Origin: Erythrobacter litoralis
GTDB taxonomy: Bacteria; Pseudomonadota; Alphaproteobacteria; Sphingomonadales; Sphingomonadaceae
DNA length: 64,000 nt
Reading direction: 5' to 3'
Assembly (NCBI RefSeq): GCF_029760855.1
Contig: NZ_SOSI01000005.1
Span: forward strand, 234,954 to 298,953
Shown: positions 31,617-37,475 of the stretch, piece by piece
Numbering within the stretch: position 1 is the first letter of the stretch
How the letters are laid out: every line of letters starts with the position of its first letter
The notes under the pieces: generated by a model
What the model was told of the DNA's origin: nothing
Database searches by the model: none
What the model saw: only the letters and a program-made list of their open reading frames with translations
Position numbers and translations under genes: made by a program

Positions 31617-31974
31617 TCCGGTCTCCGTCCTGCGACAACGGGAGCCCGGGCGGGACATAGTCGAGCGCCGGCGGGGGTAGCAGGGGAGGTTTTGTGACGG
31701 GCTCGGCCGCGCTTAGATTGTCCTCGTCGACCGTCCAGCCTAGCTCGCGCAGCTGGCGGATCGCTTCCTGCCGGATCGAGGGGAGCGAGAGACCGCGGCT
31801 CTTCCCCGCCCTGCGCAGCAGCAGTCCATCGGCCGCAAGGCTCTTCACCGCCTTGCGCACGCGTGTGCGGTTACTGTCCAGCCCCGCGGCGATCTCGCCA
31901 TAGCTCGGGCTTTCGCCCATCTCGGCGAGGTAGTCGCGCACGAAGGCAAGCACGAGCAGGCGGAAACTCGCCAT
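31552..31974 (-). CDS. Winged-helix DNA-binding protein (LexA-like DNA-binding domain)
   Basis: The 140-aa protein starts with a winged helix (SPSYGEIAAGLDSNRTRVRKA, residues about 22-42, then KSLAADGLL) of the kind found in LexA N-termini and phage regulators. The rest is Pro-rich and may be disordered. The frame is open to a TTG at 32049 without a ribosome site; ATG at 31974 keeps the whole domain. It overlaps the next gene by 65 bp. Confidence 0.65.
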   Translation of the reverse strand: MASFRLLVLAFVRDYLAEMGESPSYGEIAAGLDSNRTRVRKAVKSLAADGLLLRRAGKSRGLSLPSIRQEAIRQLRELGWTVDEDNLSAAEPVTKPPLLPPPALDYVPPGLPLSQDGDRNDETSHRAGKGSRRAPCEDRR

Positions 31975-32154
31975 CTCGGCCGTCAGCCGCGCCGGTGATG
32001 TCGTATGCGTATCGGCGGACTGCGCCAAACCCGTTTCCAAGACCCTCAAGTGGGAACGTAAGGAGAAAGCCGGCTGTAGGAAAGGGCTTGCGCACTAATG
32101 GCGTGCTTGCTTTCGGGAAAGCGGCGTGCGATTCCATTAAGCGTGGAAAATGCG

Positions 32155-32376
32155 ATGGCGAAAAAGCGGAAATCCGATGCGGCGACGCGCGACTGGCTTG
32201 GTGGCTTGATCGTTGTCATGGCTACTATCGTGGCATTCATCGGCTTTGCCAACGCGTCCTTGAAATGGACGCTGATCGTTTCGTCTGTCGTTCTTCTAGG
32301 TCTGATTGGGTTTCTCTGGTCCGTCGGGTTTCGCAAACAGCGAGCCCGGCGGCGGAAGGACGACACGAGGCGATAG
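32155..32376 (+). CDS. Two-pass small membrane protein, convergent with the 313-aa gene
   Basis: The 73-aa protein has a basic N-terminus, two transmembrane helices (about residues 15-35 and 38-57) and an Arg/Lys-rich tail. ATG at 32155 is chosen over a frame start 57 bases upstream that adds no recognisable sequence. Its last 81 bases overlap the 3' end of the leftward 313-aa gene, so the two could regulate each other by antisense. The function is unknown. Confidence 0.55.
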   Translation: MAKKRKSDAATRDWLGGLIVVMATIVAFIGFANASLKWTLIVSSVVLLGLIGFLWSVGFRKQRARRRKDDTRR

Positions 32377-33237
32377 GACCCTTACGACTTTGCGTGTCTG
32401 ACCGATAGGAACCCACTTCGTCCCGTCGAACCGCTCTTTGACCGTCAGTTCGACTTTCATCATCACACCTTCCGCGAAGGGAATTCTTAGCGTCTTGCTG
32501 CGAATGGCTTCTAAGACCGCTGGATCTGTCATGAGGGCACTGAATTCGAGGCCTTCGCGAGAGAAGGTCCAGCGCCGCTCCTTACCCACGAGTACCGGTC
32601 GGATCAGTACGACATCCCAAGTGTAATGACGCTCATCCTCCTGCTCAGGAGCGAGGTCCTCGTTAATTTGGAAAAAGCCCGCTTTGTAGGCGAAATCTGA
32701 TCGCGGAATTGAATAGATCGGTACGGCCTCATTACCCCTAAACACTTCTACGTAGGTTATCGCCGGTTCCTCCTGAAGAGGCTCGAAAAAGTCCCTCCTC
32801 GGACCTTCCATACGTGGGTCACCTTCCAGCGCATCTCGCATCTCCTCGAACACGCGCATTTGATCGTCAGGAATGCGCGCATCAGGTGTGACTTGGTTGA
32901 CCACGATCGCCCCGGCAATGCAGGCGAGCAGCGTCTTCGCATGGCCCCACAACAGCGGGTATTCCTGTCCACCCTCTTCGATCGCGGCGAGCGTGTCTTC
33001 AACGATGCGAAGAGCTTGTTTGAATCTTTGACTGCCGTCCTCGACGGCGACCAGTTCGAGAGTGACCGAAGCATGAGGCGAGATGGTCGCCACTGCCGTT
33101 TTGACTGCCTCACTCCAACCAAGAAGCGCGCGCGCAACATTCTCGATATCCGGGTTGCGCTCGGTATCGATCTCAAACTCGAGGACGAGATCGGGTTCAG
33201 GCCTTCCTGAAGGCAAAAGAAGGTCATTTAGGGACAC
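32296..33237 (-). CDS. Unrecognised 313-aa protein in the immunity region
   Basis: The soluble protein has a helical N-terminal half with two small hydrophobic patches (about residues 95-115) and a beta-rich C-terminal half (from about 155). No known family or catalytic motif is evident. The gene is slightly less GC-rich than its neighbours. It lies at the end of the repressor strand, 43 bases after the small coupled gene, so it is probably expressed in the lysogen. Confidence 0.7.
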   Translation of the reverse strand: MSLNDLLLPSGRPEPDLVLEFEIDTERNPDIENVARALLGWSEAVKTAVATISPHASVTLELVAVEDGSQRFKQALRIVEDTLAAIEEGGQEYPLLWGHAKTLLACIAGAIVVNQVTPDARIPDDQMRVFEEMRDALEGDPRMEGPRRDFFEPLQEEPAITYVEVFRGNEAVPIYSIPRSDFAYKAGFFQINEDLAPEQEDERHYTWDVVLIRPVLVGKERRWTFSREGLEFSALMTDPAVLEAIRSKTLRIPFAEGVMMKVELTVKERFDGTKWVPIGQTRKVVRVLSPRVVLPPPGSLFAKPDGPEKPNQT

Positions 33238-33280
33238 TCAGCATCTCCCCACTTCGACAAGAAATAGGTGGGACCTCGGC

Positions 33281-33412
33281 TCAAGCGCGTTCAACGATTT
33301 TCCGGAGCGTCCAGCCCAGCTCGACACTCCAGTCCATTTGCGGATGCACGCCGTCGGCGTCGATGATTGCCCCATCGGCTTTGATCCGAAGGTTACCTAG
33401 GTCCGGTGTCAT
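33281..33412 (-). CDS. Coupled small protein (43 aa)
   Basis: The ATG at 33412 overlaps the stop of the lipoprotein gene by one base (TGATG), which argues for translation. The product contains DWSVELGWTLRKIVERA at the C-terminus, likely amphipathic. Its function is unknown; it belongs to the repressor-strand operon. Confidence 0.5.
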   Translation of the reverse strand: MTPDLGNLRIKADGAIIDADGVHPQMDWSVELGWTLRKIVERA

Positions 33413-33960
33413 CACAGCACCACGTCCGACGACACATTCGTCGTCCCCAGCGCTGCCGGGCTGGAACCCAGAACGGCCCTCATTACTGCTGCGCAATCGA
33501 AGTGACCCGAGCCCGTAATCTGGTTGTCCTTTAAAAACTGCACGACGTAGTCTTCTGTCCAGGCTGGTGCCCCGTATCCCAGCGAGTTGCTGGCAACCGT
33601 ATCCGCGCCCTTCTCGATGGTCTCTCTCACGCTGCTGTAATGCGAGCATTGATAACCGTCATCGAAAGCCATCGACATCATCATTGTATCGGGAAGCGTG
33701 TCTCGTTCGACACGCTGCGCGAAGAGGATGCCGGTCTCCGAGTCCTCGTAGAGATGCACGCAGGACCATGCATCATCGTCGCTGGGCCAGCACCGCTCGG
33801 CCATGTGTTTGGTGAAATCCTGCTTCTTCGAGAGGAACATGCTTCCGTCGGAAAGCTCGTCCCAGGTTACCTCGAGATCCGACAGCGAAGCCGGCTCCGA
33901 GGTATCACATCCTCCAAGCCCCAAGATCGCGAACGCTACCACAAAGGCGCTTTGGCGCAT
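33412..33960 (-). CDS. Prophage lipoprotein
   Basis: The 182-aa protein has a signal peptide and a lipobox LGGC with Cys18. The mature part has four further cysteines that could make disulphides. The residue after Cys is Asp, which in enterobacteria favours inner-membrane retention; whether this rule holds in this host is uncertain. The start is two bases after the Ltp-like gene stop. A role in superinfection exclusion together with that neighbour is inferred. Confidence 0.7.
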   Translation of the reverse strand: MRQSAFVVAFAILGLGGCDTSEPASLSDLEVTWDELSDGSMFLSKKQDFTKHMAERCWPSDDDAWSCVHLYEDSETGILFAQRVERDTLPDTMMMSMAFDDGYQCSHYSSVRETIEKGADTVASNSLGYGAPAWTEDYVVQFLKDNQITGSGHFDCAAVMRAVLGSSPAALGTTNVSSDVVL

Positions 33961-33962
33961 CC

Positions 33963-34682
33963 TCAACACGCCCCTACGCTCGCCGCCCCATACGCAGCTT
34001 CCTCGCGAGTGTAGCCTGAGCCGTACTCCGAAGAGAGCTGATCGATCAGGCCGTCGCAGGAAAAGCCGGTCATATTCACATATTCCTGTGCCGATCGCGC
34101 CGCCTGCTCCTTCCAGTCGACGTCCAGGCTGTCGACCGCCGCCTCGGCATCGCTGCGGGCATAGCCGGAACCATACTCGGAGGAGAGCTGCTCGATCAGT
34201 CCGTTGCGGGAGAAACCGCTCATCGCAAGATACTCGCGCGCATTGCGAACCGCGTTGTACTGGGATCCCGACAGCAGCGAGGAAAAGTCTGTTTCTTGCT
34301 CGGCACCCGCGGCGATGGCCGCAGCGCCCACTTCGGTGGCGGCAGCTTCCATGCCGGCATCGGCGGCCATGTTTATTCCGGCATCGCTCATGCGCTCCGC
34401 CTCGCTCTCGTCCCCGCCGATGACAGAGCCGATAGCTGAAAGGATCACGAAAAATCCGACAACGCCGAGGCATCCTGCAACGACTGGATTGCTCTTTTTC
34501 TTAGGCTCGACTGTATCGACGGCGTCAGGATCGATGTCCGTTTCGATCTGTGCCCTCTCGGTTTCTTCGGTTTCGACGCCGTGCTCGGCTGTAGCCCCAT
34601 CGATCGGGCCGCCACAATGCGGACAGGCGGCCGCCCGATCCGAAACCTCGCGCCCGCAATCCTCACATGTAATCAAAGCCAT
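33963..34682 (-). CDS. Zinc-ribbon, membrane-anchored protein with two Ltp repeats (candidate superinfection exclusion)
   Basis: The 239-aa protein has a zinc ribbon (Cys6, Cys9, Cys20, Cys23), a charged linker, a transmembrane helix (about 66-90), and two repeats of the Ltp family (about 142-188 and 190-236), each with a Y-x-x-M-x-GFS-x-x-GLI-x-QLSSEYGSGY core. Ltp repeats occur in the Streptococcus phage TP-J34 lipoprotein that blocks DNA injection by other phages. Here the anchor is a membrane helix, and the repeats would probably lie in the periplasm. It starts 22 bases after the repressor stop, so it is probably expressed in the lysogen. Confidence 0.75.
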   Translation of the reverse strand: MALITCEDCGREVSDRAAACPHCGGPIDGATAEHGVETEETERAQIETDIDPDAVDTVEPKKKSNPVVAGCLGVVGFFVILSAIGSVIGGDESEAERMSDAGINMAADAGMEAAATEVGAAAIAAGAEQETDFSSLLSGSQYNAVRNAREYLAMSGFSRNGLIEQLSSEYGSGYARSDAEAAVDSLDVDWKEQAARSAQEYVNMTGFSCDGLIDQLSSEYGSGYTREEAAYGAASVGAC

Positions 34683-34703
34683 AATGTGTACCCCCCAGTA
34701 AAG

Positions 34704-35087
34704 TCAGTCGTCCTGTGCTCGGTATGTTGATCGCGGCGAATGAATTGTCGGTGTGTGCGAGCCTGCGGCAGCAAGAGAGCGGGTCAGGTGCATCACTGCA
34801 TCCCGATCCTTCTCTCCAAGTTGACGCATGAGATCGAGCCACTCCCGCTCCGCGAAACTCAGCACATTTTCTGGGAGGTCGCTCTCCGGATTATCGGTTT
34901 CGCCTTCGAGATATGCCGGTGTCGTATGAAGCTCACGAGCGATGCGATGGATGTGTCGCGATCCGCTCTTGTTCGAATTGATCAGCTGATAAATTGCCGG
35001 CTGCGAGATCCCAACTCGGCGCGCGAGTTCGGCTTGGGAAAGCCCCTCACTCTTCAACCGATCCTGAATCCGCGCACCCAAGGTCAT
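34704..35087 (-). CDS. Prophage repressor, HTH-XRE (CI-like, short)
   Basis: The 127-aa protein has an N-terminal HTH (LSQAELARRVGISQPAIYQL) and a short helical C-terminus. It lacks the S24 peptidase domain of lambda CI, so SOS self-cleavage is not expected by that route. ATG at 35087 is chosen because it follows the predicted -10 box closely and begins the conserved domain. It diverges from the Cro-like gene across a three-operator region and is followed by the exclusion genes. Confidence 0.85.
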   Translation of the reverse strand: MTLGARIQDRLKSEGLSQAELARRVGISQPAIYQLINSNKSGSRHIHRIARELHTTPAYLEGETDNPESDLPENVLSFAEREWLDLMRQLGEKDRDAVMHLTRSLAAAGSHTPTIHSPRSTYRAQDD

Positions 35088-35097
35088 GGGCCAGATG

Positions 35098-35127
35098 GTA
35101 TAAGTGGGCCTATCGCGCGCCAGACAA
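35098..35127 (-). promoter_or_regulatory. Predicted repressor promoter (PRM-like)
   Basis: TTGTCT (35122-35127) and TTATAC (35098-35103) lie 18 bp apart on the minus strand. Transcription would begin within a few bases of the repressor ATG at 35087, giving an almost leaderless mRNA, as known for lambda cI. The -10 box lies inside operator 1 and the -35 box touches operator 2. Confidence 0.5.
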
Positions 35128-35162
35128 GTTGACTTATTGACTCTGCAATAAGTGCGCTTATT
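35099..35162. promoter_or_regulatory. Three-operator region of the lysis-lysogeny switch
   Basis: Three 16-bp imperfect palindromes are present: TATAAGTGGGCCTATC (35099-35114), GACAAGTTGACTTATT (35123-35138) and AATAAGTGCGCTTATT (35147-35162). Centres are exactly 24 bp apart. Half-sites follow AATAAG/CTTATT with a 4-bp spacer; the third is a perfect 6-bp-arm palindrome and probably the strongest. Confidence 0.75.
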
Positions 35163-35166
35163 ATCT
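35137..35166 (+). promoter_or_regulatory. Predicted early promoter (PR-like)
   Basis: TTGACT (35137-35142) and TTATCT (35161-35166) lie 18 bp apart. Operator 3 fills the spacer. Transcription would start about three bases before the Cro-like ATG at 35176, again nearly leaderless. Confidence 0.5.
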
Positions 35167-35175
35167 TGGTTCGTG

Positions 35176-35472
35176 ATGACCGCTTCAGCCATCTCCAATC
35201 CGCTCTCCCAAGCGATCAGTCGATTGGGTTCGCAGCGCGCACTCGCGAAGATCTGCGAAGTTACTCAACCGGCGGTTTCGCTTTGGGTCCGGCTCAGCAA
35301 ACCGCTTCCCGCCGAGCATGTCCTGAAGGTCGAAGCTGCAACAGGCATTTCCCGTCACGAGCTTCGTCCTGACCTTTACCCGCGCGAGGATACGCCCGCG
35401 CAGCCGTCGGCCATATGCCCTCCCGAGAAGGCCGGCGGCTCCCCTTCCTCGCTCGAAGGCGTGCAGAGATGA
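35176..35472 (+). CDS. Cro/YdaS-like HTH regulator
   Basis: The 98-aa protein has a Cro/YdaS-type HTH (LGSQRALAKICEVTQPAVS, about residues 17-35) with the pattern LPAEHVLKVEAATGISRHEL after it, typical of this family. It should bind the shared operators and favour lytic growth. ATG at 35176 is chosen by domain start and promoter spacing. It is the first gene of the rightward early operon. Confidence 0.85.
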   Translation: MTASAISNPLSQAISRLGSQRALAKICEVTQPAVSLWVRLSKPLPAEHVLKVEAATGISRHELRPDLYPREDTPAQPSAICPPEKAGGSPSSLEGVQR

Positions 35473-35657
35473 TTGGCCCTGTCATCGCTGCCGATCATGC
35501 CGAGCGCTCCGGCAATTGTATGCTGGAGACGACGGGCGCGTTTGCAGCGCTCCTTGACCGCCACAGCGGCCGTGCCGGCCGGCCCGGTCCTGCCGACGCG
35601 TGGCCGCGCGCGCAGGCCGAAGGCTGCAAGGTGCAGCCCGCCGGTGCCCGCACATGA
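35469..35657 (+). CDS. Small early protein (62 aa)
   Basis: The frame starts with an ATG overlapping the Cro stop (ATGA) and ends in a TGA overlapping the next ATG. Both couplings support it. The product begins MIGPVIAADHAERSGN and has no known family. It may be a small regulator like those found after cro in lambdoid phages. Confidence 0.55.
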   Translation: MIGPVIAADHAERSGNCMLETTGAFAALLDRHSGRAGRPGPADAWPRAQAEGCKVQPAGART

Positions 35658-36139
35658 AACCCCGTGCGCCTCTCTCGACCGATCAGGCCCTCGCCCGCAT
35701 CGCCGGCCAGTTGCCCGGCAGCTATGCCGAAATGGCGGAGCGTACCGGCCGCAGCGAAAGCCATGTGCGCAAGTGGGGCGATCCGGATTGCCGAGAGATG
35801 ATTCCGCTCGATCACGCGATCACGCTCGATCTCGCATTTCAGGAAGCCGGCGGCAACGGCTGTCCGCTGCACGATTCCTACACCGCACGGCTCGAAGTCG
35901 CGGCCGCAGCCAAGTTTGCCGAGCAGTTCACTCTGCTCACCCACGCCGAAGGTCTGAGCAAGGAAGCCGGCGAAGCGCTGCACGCGCTGCTGCGCGCTTG
36001 CCAGCCGGATGCCGGCCTGCACGAACGCAGGCTCGCGCTGAAGGAAGTCGTCGACGTGGCCGAGCAGCTGCGCCCGATTATCGCCGCGCTGAACTGCGAT
36101 GGCGCCCGCTCGGCCGAACAGTCGGGCCAGTCGCCCTGA
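35654..36139 (+). CDS. Early HTH regulator (CII-like position)
   Basis: The 161-aa protein has an HTH-like segment (SYAEMAERTGRSESHVRKW, about residues 24-42) and a helical C-terminus. It resembles phage regulatory proteins encoded after cro (CII-type position), but a specific family is not assigned. ATG at 35654 overlaps the preceding stop. A 183-bp structured gap follows, so it may act near that region. Confidence 0.7.
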   Translation: MKPRAPLSTDQALARIAGQLPGSYAEMAERTGRSESHVRKWGDPDCREMIPLDHAITLDLAFQEAGGNGCPLHDSYTARLEVAAAAKFAEQFTLLTHAEGLSKEAGEALHALLRACQPDAGLHERRLALKEVVDVAEQLRPIIAALNCDGARSAEQSGQSP

Positions 36140-36154
36140 TAGCACAAGGTTCGT

Positions 36155-36295
36155 CGGCCGGTTTCCTAAACCACCGGCCGGCGTCGTCCAGGGGCGGCGG
36201 TTTCCAGTAGCAGTCTTTCCGCCGCCCCACCCGTCCCACTGAGAGCGCGCCACCCTACACCGATGAAGCGAACCCCCGCTTCCCGGAGCGCTCTC
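36155..36295. repeat. Three tandem hairpins in the early-operon gap
   Basis: CGGCCGGT/ACCGGCCG (36155-36162/36173-36180), GGGGCGGCGG/CCGCCGCCCC (36191-36200/36219-36228) and GAGAGCGC/GCGCTCTC (36241-36248/36288-36295) are all perfect. The last is followed by CTTTTG on the plus strand and could act as a terminator. No gene lies between 36,140 and 36,322. It may be an attenuation region or an origin. Confidence 0.5.
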
Positions 36296-36322
36296 CTTTT
36301 GTCTGCGATCGGAGCGCCCTTC

Positions 36323-36514
36323 ATGCCCTTCTTGTCCGCCACCGAAATGCGCGCCAACGCCGCGCAGCTTGTCGAGGAAGCCGCCATCCGCGTCGATCGC
36401 GACGAAGGCGGCGAGGAAGCCCAGCGGCTGTTCGATCTCGCCGAAAGGATCCGTGCCTTGCCGGTTCAGACACAGGCGCGCGCCACCTCGACACTACAGG
36501 CAGGAGCGAGCTGA
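36323..36514 (+). CDS. Small early protein (63 aa)
   Basis: The helical protein starts MPFLSATEMRANAAQLVEEA. ATG at 36323 is chosen because GGAG lies eight bases upstream; an in-frame ATG at 36263 has none and lies in a hairpin loop. The stop overlaps the next start (TGATG). No known family; a predicted coiled coil suggests oligomerisation. Confidence 0.6.
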   Translation: MPFLSATEMRANAAQLVEEAAIRVDRDEGGEEAQRLFDLAERIRALPVQTQARATSTLQAGAS

Positions 36515-36855
36515 TGTCCTTCGAACACTTGGAATTGCCGGACTATCCGCGCCGTGAGCTCCGCGAGCAGATCAGAAAGACTGCCGCTCAAAACGGCTCC
36601 GGAATTACGCCGGCGGCGATCGACGAGGTCGTCGACCTCGCATGTCATGCGGCCGAGAGCAGCCGGAAAGCCGCATTCGCGGTTCTCGATCGCGCGAGCG
36701 ACCCCCGCATCTCCACCACCGCGGTCGGCATAGCGTTTTCGCTGATCGCGCATGATTGCGAGGCGATGCGCTCGGCTCTCGAGTTCGCAGCGTCCGCTAC
36801 AGGCAAGAAGTTCACTAACATGACGCTCAAGGTCGGAGGGCAGGCCAATGGCTGA
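36514..36855 (+). CDS. Hypothetical early protein (113 aa)
   Basis: The mostly helical protein shows no known domain. The start overlaps the preceding stop, and the end overlaps the GapR-like start by 8 bp, so translation is coupled across three genes. A function in replication or partition is suggested only by neighbours. Confidence 0.6.
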   Translation: MSFEHLELPDYPRRELREQIRKTAAQNGSGITPAAIDEVVDLACHAAESSRKAAFAVLDRASDPRISTTAVGIAFSLIAHDCEAMRSALEFAASATGKKFTNMTLKVGGQANG

Positions 36856-37084
36856 AGCAACCGGCGACCGGCTGCGCTTGCTGATCGAGCGCATCGAGCG
36901 GCTCGAGGAAGAGAAGAAGGGCATCGCCGACGATATCCGCGACGTCTACGCGGAAGCGAAGGCGACCGGGTACGACGCGAATATCATGCGCCAGATCATC
37001 CGCCTGCGGAAGATGAAGCCCGACGATCGCAGCGAACAGGACACCATCCTCGAAACCTACAAAGCCGCGCTGGGGATGGGCTGA
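36848..37084 (+). CDS. GapR-like DNA-binding protein (DUF2312)
   Basis: The 78-aa protein aligns by eye with Caulobacter GapR: LIERIERLEEEKK, then VYAEAKATGYDANIMRQIIR, then LETYKAALG. GapR dimers clamp overtwisted DNA and stimulate topoisomerases during replication. A phage copy could assist replication of its own genome or compete with the host protein. The start overlaps the upstream gene and the stop overlaps the next start (TGATG). Confidence 0.88.
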   Translation: MAEATGDRLRLLIERIERLEEEKKGIADDIRDVYAEAKATGYDANIMRQIIRLRKMKPDDRSEQDTILETYKAALGMG

Positions 37085-37305
37085 TGGCTATCACCGCGCG
37101 CGAACAGCAGATGCTCGATCTCGAAGAAGAGGGACTGTCACCCGACGAGATCGCCGCCAGAATGGGTATCAAGGCCGCCTCGGTCAGACGCATCCTGCAG
37201 ATGTATCGTTTCAGCTTCGCCGAAGATCGTCGCATCGAAGCAGGTTTGATCTCGGGATCGATGCAATTGCGTAAGGCCGTCATAGCAGCCGGCGGGCATC
37301 ACTGA
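37084..37305 (+). CDS. Small helix-turn-helix protein
   Basis: The 73-aa protein has a clear HTH (LSPDEIAARMGIKAASVRRIL, about residues 18-38; motif spans SPDEIAARMGI and KAASVRRIL) like sigma-region-4 or response-regulator HTHs. It is coupled to the GapR-like gene and the next gene by TGATG overlaps. It likely binds DNA as an early regulator. Confidence 0.7.
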   Translation: MAITAREQQMLDLEEEGLSPDEIAARMGIKAASVRRILQMYRFSFAEDRRIEAGLISGSMQLRKAVIAAGGHH

Positions 37306-37475
37306 TGCGCTGGCTCCGCTTTCTGCCCTTCTTCCGTCCCCGCCACGACAGGACAATCCTGCCAATGGACCGCACCGAGGAGGAGATCGCCGATCGTCTC
37401 CGTCGCAAGCGCGCGGATCGCGTCGCCGACCTCCGCCCCGCTCCGCCCCCCTCCGCCCGAAAGGCCGATCGATGA
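37305..37475 (+). CDS. Small basic protein (56 aa)
   Basis: A short Arg/Pro-rich protein containing MDRTEEEIADRLRRKRADRV. The ATG overlaps the preceding stop and the TGA overlaps the ParB-like start (ATGA). Two couplings make it credible. No known family. Confidence 0.55.
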   Translation: MRWLRFLPFFRPRHDRTILPMDRTEEEIADRLRRKRADRVADLRPAPPPSARKADR

